Shown: positions 49,634 through 58,835, counted from the first letter of the stretch. The stretch is 64,000 nucleotides of DNA from Rhizobium mongolense USDA 1844 (GCF_000419765.1 NZ_ATTQ01000019.1:50647-114646), one strand, 5' to 3'. Made by a program: numbers and translations. The notes: a model not told the origin generated them from the letters alone.

Positions 49634-50322
49634 CCGGTTCAGCCGTGAAAATTCTCGTCGTCGACGACGAGCCGCCGATCCGTAAACTGCTTCGTGTCGG
49701 GCTCAGCGCACAGGGCTATGAGGTTCAAGAGGCGCCGAATGCCGCCAGCGCCCTCCAGGCGGTAAAGGATAGTGAGCCGGATCTCATCGTTTTGGACCTC
49801 GGCCTTCCCGACAAGCCTGGCCATGATCTGCTGCGCGAATGGCGCGAGGACGGTCTTTCGATGCCCGTCGTCATTCTTTCCAGCCGCACCGACGAAGCGG
49901 GCATCGTCAAGGCGCTTGAAACCGGCGCCGACGACTACGTGACGAAACCGTTCGGCATCAACGAGCTCGGGGCCCGCATTCGCGTGGCGCTCCGCCACCG
50001 GCTGCAGCAGCAGGGAGAAAAGGCAATCTTCCAGACGGGCGGTCTTTCCATCAATCTCGTCAAGCGGATCGTCAAGCTGGACGACAAGGAGATCAAGCTG
50101 TCTCCGAAGGAATACGATATCCTGCGCGTCCTTGCCCAGCATGCTGGCAAGGTGCTGACGCATCAGTTCCTCCTGAAACAGGTCTGGGGGCCGGCTGCCG
50201 ACGTTCAGTATCTGCGCGTCTACGTCCGCCAGCTGCGGCAAAAGGTGGAGCAGATTCCGGACCAGCCGCAATATATCACCACCGAGACCGGCGTCGGCTA
50301 TCGGCTCAGGGAGCCGGATTGA
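49630..50322 (+). CDS. kdpE: response regulator KdpE
   Basis: An OmpR-type regulator of 230 residues. The receiver has the acidic pair VDDEPP (D12, D13), phospho-acceptor D56 in IVLDLGLP and Lys in DDYVTKPFG. The winged-helix DNA-binding domain (about 130-230) includes KEYDILRVLAQHAGKVLTH and ends VGYRLREPD. It activates kdpFABC when phosphorylated. It overlaps kdpD by ATGA and is followed by the ptsN-like gene. Confidence 0.94.
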   Translation: MTGSAVKILVVDDEPPIRKLLRVGLSAQGYEVQEAPNAASALQAVKDSEPDLIVLDLGLPDKPGHDLLREWREDGLSMPVVILSSRTDEAGIVKALETGADDYVTKPFGINELGARIRVALRHRLQQQGEKAIFQTGGLSINLVKRIVKLDDKEIKLSPKEYDILRVLAQHAGKVLTHQFLLKQVWGPAADVQYLRVYVRQLRQKVEQIPDQPQYITTETGVGYRLREPD

Positions 50323-50363
50323 ACTCTCCTCAATCACTGTGCCAGCAAGACAACGAGAACGAC

Positions 50364-50819
50364 ATGAAGCTCGCAGACATCATCCGGCCGGAGCATACCT
50401 TCATCGGCGTTTCCGTGTCGACGAAGTGGCGCGCGCTGCAGAGCCTCGCGGAAAAGGCCGGTAAGGCGTTCGCCGTGAAGGAAAAGACGATTGTCCAGGC
50501 ACTGGAAAGCCGTGAAAACCTCGGCTCGACTGGCATCGGCAATGGCATTGCCGTACCACATGCGGCGATCGCCGGCATGACGAGCCCGCGCGGCCTTCTG
50601 GTGCGCTTCGCCCAGCCGCTGGACTTCGAGGCGATCGACGATCTGCCGACGGATATCGCTTTTTTGCTGCTTTTCGGAGAAAGCAACCGCGGCGAATATC
50701 TCAACGTGCTGGCCGCCATCGCGCGACGCCTGCAATCGGAAGGCGTCCTTCAGTCGATGCATAAGGCGAGAAACGTCGATGAGTTCTATTCGAGTTTCAT
50801 TGGCGATTCACGGCCATGA
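50364..50819 (+). CDS. EIIA-Ntr-like (PtsN-type) PTS protein
   Basis: A 151-residue PTS EIIA domain of the nitrogen type. The phosphorylatable His is H66 in GIAVPHAAIAG, followed by LLVRFAQPLDFEAIDDLPTD and ending with a helical region. The frame opens at TTG 50319, overlapping kdpE, but ATG 50364 with GAG 6 nt upstream fits the domain. In E. coli unphosphorylated EIIA-Ntr binds KdpD and stimulates it; here the gene is next to kdpDE, so a dedicated KdpD partner is a reasonable inference. It may be a second copy besides the usual ptsN near rpoN. Confidence 0.85.
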   Translation: MKLADIIRPEHTFIGVSVSTKWRALQSLAEKAGKAFAVKEKTIVQALESRENLGSTGIGNGIAVPHAAIAGMTSPRGLLVRFAQPLDFEAIDDLPTDIAFLLLFGESNRGEYLNVLAAIARRLQSEGVLQSMHKARNVDEFYSSFIGDSRP

Positions 50820-50823
50820 GGGA

Positions 50824-50852
50824 GCGCGGCTTGAGTGCCGCGCTTTGCGTTT
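50824..50852 (+). terminator. hairpin ending the kdp-ptsN unit
   Basis: GCGCGGC and GCCGCGC, 7-bp perfect stem with a 6-nt loop, followed by TTTGCGTTTGTT, 5 nt past the ptsN-like stop. Confidence 0.65.
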
Positions 50853-51119
50853 GTTGATCCGAGCTTAGAAAGCGTGTTGCAGGCGGCGCGGGCTGGTCAT
50901 CGGTTGCACCGATCGCGATGTTTTCATCGGTGTCATGGCGAGCGGGCCGAAATGGTGCTTTTTCTGTAACGGCACACGATCGGTGATGGTCGGGACGTCC
51001 GTTTCAATTTTGCCAGCGGAATGGGATGGGTTTCTAAAAGCACATCAGGAACCGGAAGAACTTTCGTTTCGTTATACGACCAAGTTGATAGAGTTTACGT
51101 AGAACGAAGGAGGTTCCCC
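50853..51119. other. intergenic region before the sulfate operon
   Basis: About 265 nt. It must hold the promoter of the sulfate-binding protein gene. TTGATA near 51087 and TTATACG near 51073 are promoter-like, but neither pair has convincing spacing. No repeat or small ORF supported. Confidence 0.35.
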
Positions 51120-52145
51120 ATGCCGTCAATACGGATCACCCGATTCCTCGCGGCCGCTGTCTTTGCAAGCAGCGTCGCAATCGGCGCCACTGCCCCGGTT
51201 TTCGCCGATCAGACGCTTCTCAACGTGTCTTACGATCCAACGCGTGAATTGTATAAGGATTTCAACGCCGCCTTTGCCGCGAAGTGGGAGAAGGATACCG
51301 GCGAGACGGTCACGATCCAGACCTCGCACGGCGGTTCGGGCGCCCAGGCGCGTTCCGTCATCGATGGTCTTGAGGCCGACGTCGTGACCCTCGCACTCGA
51401 AGGCGACATCGATGCGATCGCCAGCAAGACCGGCAAGATCCCAGCCGACTGGAAATCCAGATTCCCGAACAATTCGGCGCCCTATACCTCCACAATCGTT
51501 TTCCTGGTTCGCAAGGGCAATCCGAAGGGTATCAAGGATTGGGGCGACCTGATCAAGGATGACGTTCAGGTTATCACGCCGAACCCGAAGACTTCGGGCG
51601 GCGCGCGCTGGAATTTTCTCGCCGCCTGGGCATGGGCCAAGCAGGCAAACGGCGGCGACGACACCAAAGCGCAGGATTTCGTAACGAAGCTCCTGCAGCA
51701 CGTTCCAGTTCTCGATACCGGGGCTCGCGGCGCAACGACGACCTTCGTCCAGCGCGGCCTGGGCGATGTTCTGCTTGCCTGGGAAAACGAAGCCTATCTC
51801 TCCTTGGAGGAGCTCGGGCCGGACCAGTTCGAGATCGTCACGCCGACCTTGTCCATCCGCGCCGATCCGCCGATTGCGGTCGTCGACGGCAATGTCGATA
51901 AGAAGGGCACGCGCAAGGTTGCCGAAGCCTATCTCAACTATCTCTACTCCGACGAAGGCCAGAAGATCGCTGCAAAGCACTTCTACCGCCCGAGCAAGCC
52001 GGAGGTCGCCGACAAGGCGGACATTGACCGCTTCCAGAACCTGAAGCTCGCAACCATCGACGACTTCGGCAGCTGGAAGGAAGCACAGCCGAAATTCTTC
52101 GGTGATGGCGGCGTATTTGACCAAATCTACAAGCCGGCCCAATAA
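51120..52145 (+). CDS. sulfate/thiosulfate-binding protein
   Basis: A 341-residue periplasmic protein: signal peptide ending TAPVFADQ (cleavage near residue 30), then LLNVSYDPTRELYKDFN and the family pattern QTSHGGSGAQARSVIDGLEA that lines the anion site. AAGGAGG precedes the ATG. It delivers sulfate (or thiosulfate) to the CysT-CysW-CysA importer encoded immediately downstream. Sbp and CysP cannot be told apart here by eye. Confidence 0.9.
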   Translation: MPSIRITRFLAAAVFASSVAIGATAPVFADQTLLNVSYDPTRELYKDFNAAFAAKWEKDTGETVTIQTSHGGSGAQARSVIDGLEADVVTLALEGDIDAIASKTGKIPADWKSRFPNNSAPYTSTIVFLVRKGNPKGIKDWGDLIKDDVQVITPNPKTSGGARWNFLAAWAWAKQANGGDDTKAQDFVTKLLQHVPVLDTGARGATTTFVQRGLGDVLLAWENEAYLSLEELGPDQFEIVTPTLSIRADPPIAVVDGNVDKKGTRKVAEAYLNYLYSDEGQKIAAKHFYRPSKPEVADKADIDRFQNLKLATIDDFGSWKEAQPKFFGDGGVFDQIYKPAQ

Positions 52146-52153
52146 TACGTCGC

Positions 52154-53011
52154 ATGAAAGCACATAGCCCCACGCGGTGGCGGTTCAAACGGCCGAGCGT
52201 CATTCCAGGCTTTGGAATGGCGCTCGGCCTTACCTTGACCTGGCTCACCCTTTTGATCCTCATCCCCCTCTCGGGCCTCGCCTGGCGTTCGAGCGAGCTT
52301 GGCTGGGACAAGTTTTCGTCAATTGCATTCGATCCGCGCACGCTGAGCGCGCTTCGCATCAGCTTCGGCGCGGCTTTTGCCGCGGCCTGTGTTAACGCCG
52401 TTTTCGGCGTCGTCCTTGCGTGGGTGTTGGTGAGGTACCGTTTTCCCGGCAAGCGGGTGATCGATGCGATGGTCGATCTGCCTTTTGCACTGCCGACCGC
52501 GGTTGCCGGCATCGCCCTGACGACGCTCTACGCGCCGAACGGCTGGATCGGCCAGTTCCTGACGCCGCTTGGCATCAAGATCGCCTTCACACCGCTCGGC
52601 ATCGTCGTTGCCCTCGTCTTTGTCGGCCTGCCTTTCGTCGTGCGCACCGTGCAGCCGGTGATGGAAGAGATCGACAAGGAGGTGGAAGAAGCTGCCGCAA
52701 CGCTTGGTGCCAATCGCTTCCAGACGATCTTCCGGGTCCTTCTTCCAGCCCTCGCGCCTGCCGTGTTGACAGGCTTTGCATTGGCCTTTGCACGCGGGGT
52801 CGGCGAATACGGTTCGGTCATCTTCATCGCCGGCAACTTGCCGTTCAAGTCAGAGATTGCGCCGCTTTTGATCGTCATCAAGCTGGAAGAATACAACTAC
52901 GCGGCCGCGACAGGCATTGCGGCAGTCATGCTGATCATCTCATTCATCTTGCTGCTCGTGATCAATCTCATCCAGAGCTGGAGCAGGCGGAGGTACGGGC
53001 ATGGCATCTGA
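52154..53011 (+). CDS. cysT: sulfate ABC importer permease CysT
   Basis: A 285-residue permease with about six membrane helices, including LTLTWLTLLILIPLSGLAWR near the N-terminus, PFALPTAVAGIALTTLYAPNG, and the EAA loop EEIDKEVEEAAATLGANRFQ. Also called CysU. It starts 8 nt after the binding-protein stop and overlaps cysW by 11 nt. It forms the channel with CysW. Confidence 0.92.
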   Translation: MKAHSPTRWRFKRPSVIPGFGMALGLTLTWLTLLILIPLSGLAWRSSELGWDKFSSIAFDPRTLSALRISFGAAFAAACVNAVFGVVLAWVLVRYRFPGKRVIDAMVDLPFALPTAVAGIALTTLYAPNGWIGQFLTPLGIKIAFTPLGIVVALVFVGLPFVVRTVQPVMEEIDKEVEEAAATLGANRFQTIFRVLLPALAPAVLTGFALAFARGVGEYGSVIFIAGNLPFKSEIAPLLIVIKLEEYNYAAATGIAAVMLIISFILLLVINLIQSWSRRRYGHGI

Positions 53012-53873
53012 CACGGTCACTCGCTCAACCAAGGTCCGCTCGGTCGTCACCGAAACGAAGTTCGCCCGCTGGACGCTCATCATCCTGTCCCTGGTCTTCC
53101 TGCTCCTTATTCTGCTGCTGCCGCTTGCGGCTGTCTTCGTCGAGGCCTTCCGAAAGGGCGGGAGTGCTTTCTTCGAGGCGCTGCAGGACGCCGAGACCTT
53201 CTCGGCGATAAGCCTGACGCTTATCGTCGCCGGTATCAGCGTGCCGTTGAACCTATTTTTCGGCGTCGCGGCCGCATGGGCGATCGCCAAGTTCGAATTC
53301 AAGGGCAAGGCCATCCTGACGACCCTGATTGACCTGCCCTTCTCGGTTTCGCCGGTTATTTCCGGCCTCGTCTTCGTGCTGCTTTTCGGTGCCAATACCT
53401 ATCTCGGAAAATGGCTCGACGCGCACGACATCAAGATCCTCTTCGCAGCGCCCGGACTGATCCTTGCCACAATGTTCGTCACCTTTCCCTTCGTCGCGCG
53501 CGAACTGATCCCGTTGATGCAGGAACAGGGAACGGCGGATGAAGAAGCGGCCCTGTCACTGGGTGCCAGCGGCTGGCAGACCTTTTGGCATGTGACACTG
53601 CCCAACATCAAATGGGGCCTGCTTTATGGCGTGCTTCTTTGTAACGCGCGCGCCATGGGCGAGTTCGGCGCCGTCTCAGTCGTCTCCGGTCACATCCGCG
53701 GCCAGACGAACACCATGCCGTTGCAGGTGGAAATTCTCTATAACGAGTATAATTTCACCGGCGCTTTTGCCGTTGCAACATTGCTTGCCTTGCTTGCGCT
53801 TGTGACTCTTGTTTTGAAGACGCTGCTCGAAATGCGATACAGCGAAGAAATCGCTGCCAGCCGGCGGCACTGA
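53001..53873 (+). CDS. cysW: sulfate ABC importer permease CysW
   Basis: A 290-residue permease with six helices after a 30-residue hydrophilic N-terminus. EAA loop QEQGTADEEAALSLGASGWQ and the conserved AMGEFGAVSVVSGHIRGQTN identify CysW. GGAGG precedes the ATG. It overlaps cysT and is 10 nt from cysA. Confidence 0.92.
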   Translation: MASDTVTRSTKVRSVVTETKFARWTLIILSLVFLLLILLLPLAAVFVEAFRKGGSAFFEALQDAETFSAISLTLIVAGISVPLNLFFGVAAAWAIAKFEFKGKAILTTLIDLPFSVSPVISGLVFVLLFGANTYLGKWLDAHDIKILFAAPGLILATMFVTFPFVARELIPLMQEQGTADEEAALSLGASGWQTFWHVTLPNIKWGLLYGVLLCNARAMGEFGAVSVVSGHIRGQTNTMPLQVEILYNEYNFTGAFAVATLLALLALVTLVLKTLLEMRYSEEIAASRRH

Positions 53874-53883
53874 AGGAAATAGA

Positions 53884-54927
53884 ATGGAAGTACGCGTTCA
53901 AAACTTGCGCAAGGAATTCGACCGCTTCCCGGCGCTCCATGACATCTCGCTCGATATCCGTTCAGGAGAGCTGATCGCGCTGCTCGGCCCATCCGGCTCA
54001 GGCAAGACGACGCTCTTGCGCTTGATTGCCGGCCTCGAAAGCCCGACCGAAGGTCTGATCTACTTCGGCGATGAAGATGCTTCGAAAAAGACCGTGCAGC
54101 AGCGCAATATCGGCTTCGTGTTTCAGCACTATGCTCTTTTCCGTTACATGACGGTGCTCGACAATATCGCCTTCGGGCTCAAGGTGCGCGATGCAACGCG
54201 CCGCCCCACAAAGTCCGAGATCCGCAGCCGCGCACTGGAACTGCTGGATCTCGTGCAACTTTCCGGTCTGGAAAAGCGCTATCCGGTCCAGCTCTCGGGC
54301 GGTCAGCGCCAGCGCGTCGCGCTTGCGCGCGCTCTTGCGGTAGAGCCCAACGTACTGCTTCTCGACGAGCCTTTTGGCGCGCTCGACGCCCAAGTGCGAA
54401 AGGACCTGCGCAAATGGCTCCGTGAGATCCATGACCGCACCGGTCACACCACGGTTTTCGTCACGCATGACCAGGACGAAGCGATGGAACTTGCAGACCG
54501 CGTCGTCGTCATGAGCCAGGGCGCGATCGAGCAGGTCGGCACACCGGACCAGGTCTACGACAATCCGAATTCGCCCTTCGTCTTCGGTTTCGTGGGCCAG
54601 TCGAATTGTCTGGATGTGCGCGTTGCCGGGGGCGAACTTTGGTTCGAAGATCGTCCCCTTGGCTTGAAGGCGGACAATGAGAGGGACGGCAGCGCGCAGC
54701 TCTATTTCCGACCGCACGACATCGAACTGCGCGACGGCTGCGGTGGATGCATCGCCGGTCTGCTCGTCTCCAGCCGCCGCGTTGCCGGCACGCGCCATAT
54801 CGAGGTCAACATCGGCAAAGATCACCCGTCGATCGAGCTCGAATTGCCGCCCGAGCAAGCTGACAGCCTTGACCGCAACCGCATCGCCTTCCGCCCCAAA
54901 CGCTGGAAGCTGTTCAGGAACGCCTGA
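53884..54927 (+). CDS. cysA: sulfate ABC importer ATPase CysA
   Basis: A 347-residue ABC ATPase: Walker A LLGPSGSGKTTLLR, Q-loop VFQHYALF, signature QLSGGQRQR, Walker B VLLLDEPFGALDAQVR, H-loop THDQDEAMELADR, followed by a regulatory TOBE-like domain (about residues 235-347). It powers sulfate import. AAGGAAAT precedes the ATG. Last gene of the sulfate operon. Confidence 0.93.
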   Translation: MEVRVQNLRKEFDRFPALHDISLDIRSGELIALLGPSGSGKTTLLRLIAGLESPTEGLIYFGDEDASKKTVQQRNIGFVFQHYALFRYMTVLDNIAFGLKVRDATRRPTKSEIRSRALELLDLVQLSGLEKRYPVQLSGGQRQRVALARALAVEPNVLLLDEPFGALDAQVRKDLRKWLREIHDRTGHTTVFVTHDQDEAMELADRVVVMSQGAIEQVGTPDQVYDNPNSPFVFGFVGQSNCLDVRVAGGELWFEDRPLGLKADNERDGSAQLYFRPHDIELRDGCGGCIAGLLVSSRRVAGTRHIEVNIGKDHPSIELELPPEQADSLDRNRIAFRPKRWKLFRNA

Positions 54928-55001
54928 CGATCCTTGCCCTTCTCCAAAAGGGGCAAAACGGCCCGAACCCCGAAAGTTCAAATGTGTTGCCAGCGCCCTC
55001 T

Positions 55002-55013
55002 GCAATATATTGC
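55002..55013. promoter_or_regulatory. 12-bp palindrome between cysA and the peroxiredoxin
   Basis: GCAATATATTGC is a perfect palindrome just before the 55015 hairpin; candidate operator or part of a terminator region. Confidence 0.35.
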
Positions 55014-55014
55014 C

Positions 55015-55050
55015 GGCGGCTTCAATGAGAGCCGCCGCACTTATTTATTG
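55015..55050 (+). terminator. hairpin after the sulfate operon
   Basis: GGCGGCT and AGCCGCC, 7-bp perfect stem with an 8-nt loop, followed by GCACTTATTTATT. A weaker hairpin (TTGCCC / GGGCAA) lies at 54934-54956. Confidence 0.5.
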
Positions 55051-55053
55051 CGC

Positions 55054-55075
55054 ATTTCCTAATTTAGCGGAATAT
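55054..55075. promoter_or_regulatory. imperfect palindrome before the peroxiredoxin gene
   Basis: TTCCTAATTTAGCGGAA contains the perfect core CTAATTTAG and lies about 60 nt upstream of the start. Candidate operator of a redox or persulfide regulator; the binding protein is unknown. Confidence 0.35.
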
Positions 55076-55131
55076 AGATCAACCGCACCCGGCGAAACGT
55101 TTCGGCAACCATGTGTCAGATGGAGGGGTTC

Positions 55132-55794
55132 ATGTCTCTGGCGATCAACGATACCGCACCGGATTTCCAGGCAGAAACGACTGAAGGCAAGATTGGATTT
55201 CACGACTGGATCGGCAATTCCTGGGCTGTCCTGTTTTCGCATCCCAAGGATTTCACGCCGGTTTGCACCACAGAACTGGGCTACATGGCCAAGATCAAAC
55301 CCGAATTCGACAAGCGTGGCGTGAAGATCATTGGCCTGTCGGTCGATCCCGTCGATCGTCATGCCGGTTGGGCAAGCGACATCAAGGAGACGCAGGGCAC
55401 TGCACCGAATTTCCCGATGATTGCCGATACCGATTACACCGTATCGAAGCTTTATGGCATGCTCCCCGCAGCAGTCTCCGGCGATCCGACAATGCGCACG
55501 CCGGCCGACAACCAGACCGTGCGCAACGTCTTCGTCATTGGCCCCGACAAGAAGATCAAGCTTATCCTCGTCTATCCGATGACCACCGGCCGCAATTTCG
55601 ATGAAGTACTGCGCGTGATCGACTCGCTGCAGCTGACCGCCAAGCACAGGGTCGCCACACCGGCGAATTGGAAACAGGGCGAGGATGTCATCATCGCCGG
55701 TTCGGTGAGCGACGACGAGGCCAGGACGATCTATCCGAACGGATGGACCGCACCGAAGCCCTACATCCGGATCGTCCCGCAGCCAGAGGCTTAG
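55132..55794 (+). CDS. 1-Cys peroxiredoxin (Prx6 type)
   Basis: A 220-residue thiol peroxidase. Peroxidatic Cys45 lies in HPKDFTPVCTTELGY with the conserved Thr and, further on, Arg in DPTMRTPADN. The long C-terminal domain (PANWKQGEDVIIAG...) places it in the Prx6 group, with no resolving Cys. It reduces peroxides in the cytoplasm. ATG 55132 has GGAGGGG upstream; two earlier starts (55111, 55120) are not needed. The persulfide dioxygenase gene follows 41 nt later and may be co-transcribed. Confidence 0.9.
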   Translation: MSLAINDTAPDFQAETTEGKIGFHDWIGNSWAVLFSHPKDFTPVCTTELGYMAKIKPEFDKRGVKIIGLSVDPVDRHAGWASDIKETQGTAPNFPMIADTDYTVSKLYGMLPAAVSGDPTMRTPADNQTVRNVFVIGPDKKIKLILVYPMTTGRNFDEVLRVIDSLQLTAKHRVATPANWKQGEDVIIAGSVSDDEARTIYPNGWTAPKPYIRIVPQPEA

Positions 55795-55835
55795 GTGCGG
55801 CATCCGGTGGAGCAATTTGCAAAAGGGAGGTGCCG

Positions 55836-56873
55836 ATGATCTTCCGCCAGCTCTTCGACAGTGTCTCCGGCACCTACACCTATCTCATCGCCAGCCGAAA
55901 GGGAGGCGAGGCGCTCATCATCGATCCAGTGCTCGAAAAGGTCGACCGCTATCTCAAGCTGGTGGAGGAGCTCGACCTCAAGCTGGTCAAGGCCGTGGAT
56001 ACTCATCTGCACGCTGACCACATTACCGGGCTGGGTGCGCTGCGCGACCGGACCCATTGCGTTACAGTGATGGGCGAGCAGACGCTTGCCGATGTCGTCT
56101 CGATGCGCGTCACGGAAGGCGACCGCGTGGCGATTGAGGGACTGAGCCTCGACGTCCTTTACACACCGGGCCATACGGACGATTCCTATTCATTCCTCAT
56201 GAATGGCCGCGTTTTTACGGGCGACACGCTGCTCATCCGCGGCACTGGGCGTACCGATTTCCAGAACGGCAATCCGCTCCAGCAATATGACTCCATCTTC
56301 AACAAGCTCCTCAAACTGCCTGACGAGACCCTGGTCTATCCGGCGCACGATTATAAGGGCGACACTGTTTCCACGATCGGCGAGGAGAAGCGCTTCAATC
56401 CGCGCCTGAAGGTCAGATCAGCCGACGAGTACGCCGACCTCATGAACAACCTGAAGCTTCCCAATCCGAAGATGATGGATGTGGCCGTGCCTGCAAATAT
56501 CCATATCGGCCTGCATCAGGACGAGATTGCACGCATGGGCTGGGCCCTCTCGGCAGCAGAGGCCTTGGCGCTGAACGGGCGTCCCGACATTGCAATCGTC
56601 GACCTGCGGGAGAAGGGAGAACGGGAAAAACATGGAACAATTCCTGGCTCCCTTCATGCGCCCTATCCGGACTTGCAGGAAAACATCAGCACCGGCGGCA
56701 TGTTGCATGAACTGGCAGAGGCGACCGGCAAGCGCATCGTGTTCTACTGCGCTTTCGGCGAGCGCTCAGCAATGGCCGTCCAGGCAGCCCAGGATGCCGG
56801 CTTGGCCAGCGCCTGCCACATCGAAGGCGGCATCGATGCCTGGAAGAAGGCGAACGGGCCGGTGATCCGATAA
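55836..56873 (+). CDS. persulfide dioxygenase-rhodanese fusion
   Basis: A 345-residue two-domain enzyme. Residues 1-230: metallo-beta-lactamase fold with THLHADH (H57, H59, D61, H62), TPGHTDDSYSF and GDTLLIRGTGRTDF, the ETHE1/Blh pattern for persulfide dioxygenase with one iron. Residues 250-345: rhodanese domain with active Cys305 in FYCAFGERSAM. It oxidises glutathione persulfide to sulfite and transfers sulfane sulfur, detoxifying sulfide. GGGAGG precedes the ATG. It lies next to the sulfate importer and the peroxiredoxin, a sulfur and redox cluster. Confidence 0.88.
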   Translation: MIFRQLFDSVSGTYTYLIASRKGGEALIIDPVLEKVDRYLKLVEELDLKLVKAVDTHLHADHITGLGALRDRTHCVTVMGEQTLADVVSMRVTEGDRVAIEGLSLDVLYTPGHTDDSYSFLMNGRVFTGDTLLIRGTGRTDFQNGNPLQQYDSIFNKLLKLPDETLVYPAHDYKGDTVSTIGEEKRFNPRLKVRSADEYADLMNNLKLPNPKMMDVAVPANIHIGLHQDEIARMGWALSAAEALALNGRPDIAIVDLREKGEREKHGTIPGSLHAPYPDLQENISTGGMLHELAEATGKRIVFYCAFGERSAMAVQAAQDAGLASACHIEGGIDAWKKANGPVIR

Positions 56874-56940
56874 CCTACCTGAGCTATTCGTGGGCCGCCA
56901 CGGCGATTGTCGTCAGTCGGTCGAGGCGGAAAAAAATACG

Positions 56941-57996
56941 TCAGCCAGCCCTATTTCCCTCGCTGTCGAATAGATGCAGATGCTGCGCCGGAAAGGATAC
57001 GCTGACTTCGGGCCCGGCCGTCAGCGCTTCGCGATCCAGCGTGAAGACCTTGAAGGGCAGGCCATGCAGCGACAGGTGCAGGATGATGCCGAAGCCGGTC
57101 GGTTCGACGAGCTCGACCTCGGCACGCATTCCGCCTTGATCCGACATGACCACATGCTCAGGGCGGATGCCGAGCGTGACTTTAGCGCCGCTCGAAAGCG
57201 CAAGCGGTGCCGACAGCGGAATAAGCGTCCCGTCCTTCAGCCTGACGCCGCCCGTCTCGCATGTCGCATCCAGGAAATTCATGCCGGGAGAACCGATGAA
57301 GCCCGCGACGAAAAGATTGGCGGGCCGATCGTAAAGCTCGAGGGGGCTGCCGACCTGCTGCACCACGCCGCCATGCATGGCGACGATCCGGTCGGCGAGC
57401 GTCATTGCCTCGATCTGGTCGTGCGTCACATAGATTGAGGTCGCCTTCAGGTCGGCGTGCAGTTTCTTGATCTCAGCACGCATCTGTTCGCGAAGACGTG
57501 CGTCGAGGTTCGAGAGCGGTTCGTCGAAAAGGAAGGCCTTGGGCTGGCGAACAATGGCCCGGCCCATGGCAACACGCTGCCGCTGCCCGCCCGAAAGTGC
57601 CTTTGGCCGCCGCTCAAGCAGCGGATCGAGGCCGAGCTTGGAGGCGGCATTTGCAACCGCGCTCGCAATCTTTTCCTTCGCCGTCCTCCTGAGCCTTAGG
57701 CTGTAACTCATGTTGCCGGCAACGTTCATATGGGGATAAAGCGCGTAGGACTGGAACACCATGGCGATGTCCCGGTCTTTCGGATGCAACTCGTTGACCC
57801 GGTTCCCGGCAATGCGGATTTCGCCGCCAGTGACCTCTTCGAGCCCCGCGATCATGCGCAGCAGGGTCGACTTGCCGCAGCCCGACGGGCCCACGAGGAC
57901 GACGAATTCGCCATCCTTGATCTTGAGATCAACGTCATGCAGCACCTGGACGTGGCCGTAGGCTTTCTTGATGTTCTGTATATCGATCGATGCCAT
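56941..57996 (-). CDS. carbohydrate ABC importer ATPase (MalK/UgpC/MsmK-like)
   Basis: A 351-residue ABC ATPase: Walker A LVGPSGCGKSTLLR, Q-loop VFQSYALYPHM, signature ALSGGQRQR, Walker B FLFDEPLSNLDARLR, H-loop THDQIEAMTLADR, and a C-terminal TOBE-type domain (about 235-351). It energises the MalF/MalG-type permeases encoded just upstream. Last gene of the leftward operon. Confidence 0.93.
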   Translation of the reverse strand: MASIDIQNIKKAYGHVQVLHDVDLKIKDGEFVVLVGPSGCGKSTLLRMIAGLEEVTGGEIRIAGNRVNELHPKDRDIAMVFQSYALYPHMNVAGNMSYSLRLRRTAKEKIASAVANAASKLGLDPLLERRPKALSGGQRQRVAMGRAIVRQPKAFLFDEPLSNLDARLREQMRAEIKKLHADLKATSIYVTHDQIEAMTLADRIVAMHGGVVQQVGSPLELYDRPANLFVAGFIGSPGMNFLDATCETGGVRLKDGTLIPLSAPLALSSGAKVTLGIRPEHVVMSDQGGMRAEVELVEPTGFGIILHLSLHGLPFKVFTLDREALTAGPEVSVSFPAQHLHLFDSEGNRAG

Positions 57997-58000
57997 GTAA

Positions 58001-58831
58001 CTAACCCTTGACCGCGCCGGCCGTCAGGCCCTGGACGAGATAACGCTGAATGAGCAGGAAGAAGAGGCCGGCTGGAATGAGCGCCATGACACCCGCCGCC
58101 ATCATCTGCCCGAAATCCACGGAGAATTTCGAAACGAATGTGAGAAGGCCGACCGGAAAGGTTGCCGCCTCATTGCCGTTGATAAGCATCAGTGCGAAGA
58201 GCAGTTCGCTCCAGGCCGCGGTAAAGACGAAGCCGAGGGTTGCCGCGATTCCCGGCAGCGTCAGCGGCAAGATGATCTGCCGGAAGGCCGTGAACTGCGT
58301 CGCTCCGTCGATCATCGCAGCCTCCTCGAGATCCTTTGGAATGCCATCGAAAAAAGACTGCATCAGGAACGTCGCGAAGGGCACGTTGAAGGCGGTATAG
58401 ACGACGACGAGGCCGGTCAGACTGTTCGTCAAGTGCAGCGGCGAGAGGATCTTGAAAATCGGTGCGACAAGCATGACCAGCGGGAACATCTGCGTCAAAA
58501 GCATCAGCGCAACGATCCAGTATTTTGCGCGGAAATTGAAGCGCGACAGCGCATAACCTGAAAGCGACGCGCAGATCGTCACCGCCACCGCCGTCGAGGC
58601 CGACACGATGAGGCTGTTCTTGAAGAAGGTTGGAAAGGCACTGTGCTGAAGCACAAAGGAATAATGTTCCCATGTCGTACGCGACGGCCACATGCGCACG
58701 CCCTCGCTATAAAGCAGGTCGTTCGGCGTGACCGAGACCTTCAGCAGCCAGAACAGCGGAAAGAGCGCGAAACCAATATAGCAGAGGATTGCCAGGCGAT
58801 GGGCGATGGTCGCAATGGTGGATCGTCTCAT
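58001..58831 (-). CDS. carbohydrate ABC importer permease (MalG-like)
   Basis: A 276-residue permease with six helices and the EAA loop SFFDGIPKDLEEAAMIDGAT. N-terminus cytoplasmic, ending near QRYLVQGLTAGAVKG, the usual CUT1 signature. It starts 4 nt past the MalF-like stop and ends 4 nt before the ATPase start. Confidence 0.92.
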   Translation of the reverse strand: MRRSTIATIAHRLAILCYIGFALFPLFWLLKVSVTPNDLLYSEGVRMWPSRTTWEHYSFVLQHSAFPTFFKNSLIVSASTAVAVTICASLSGYALSRFNFRAKYWIVALMLLTQMFPLVMLVAPIFKILSPLHLTNSLTGLVVVYTAFNVPFATFLMQSFFDGIPKDLEEAAMIDGATQFTAFRQIILPLTLPGIAATLGFVFTAAWSELLFALMLINGNEAATFPVGLLTFVSKFSVDFGQMMAAGVMALIPAGLFFLLIQRYLVQGLTAGAVKG

Positions 58832-58835
58832 CTGT

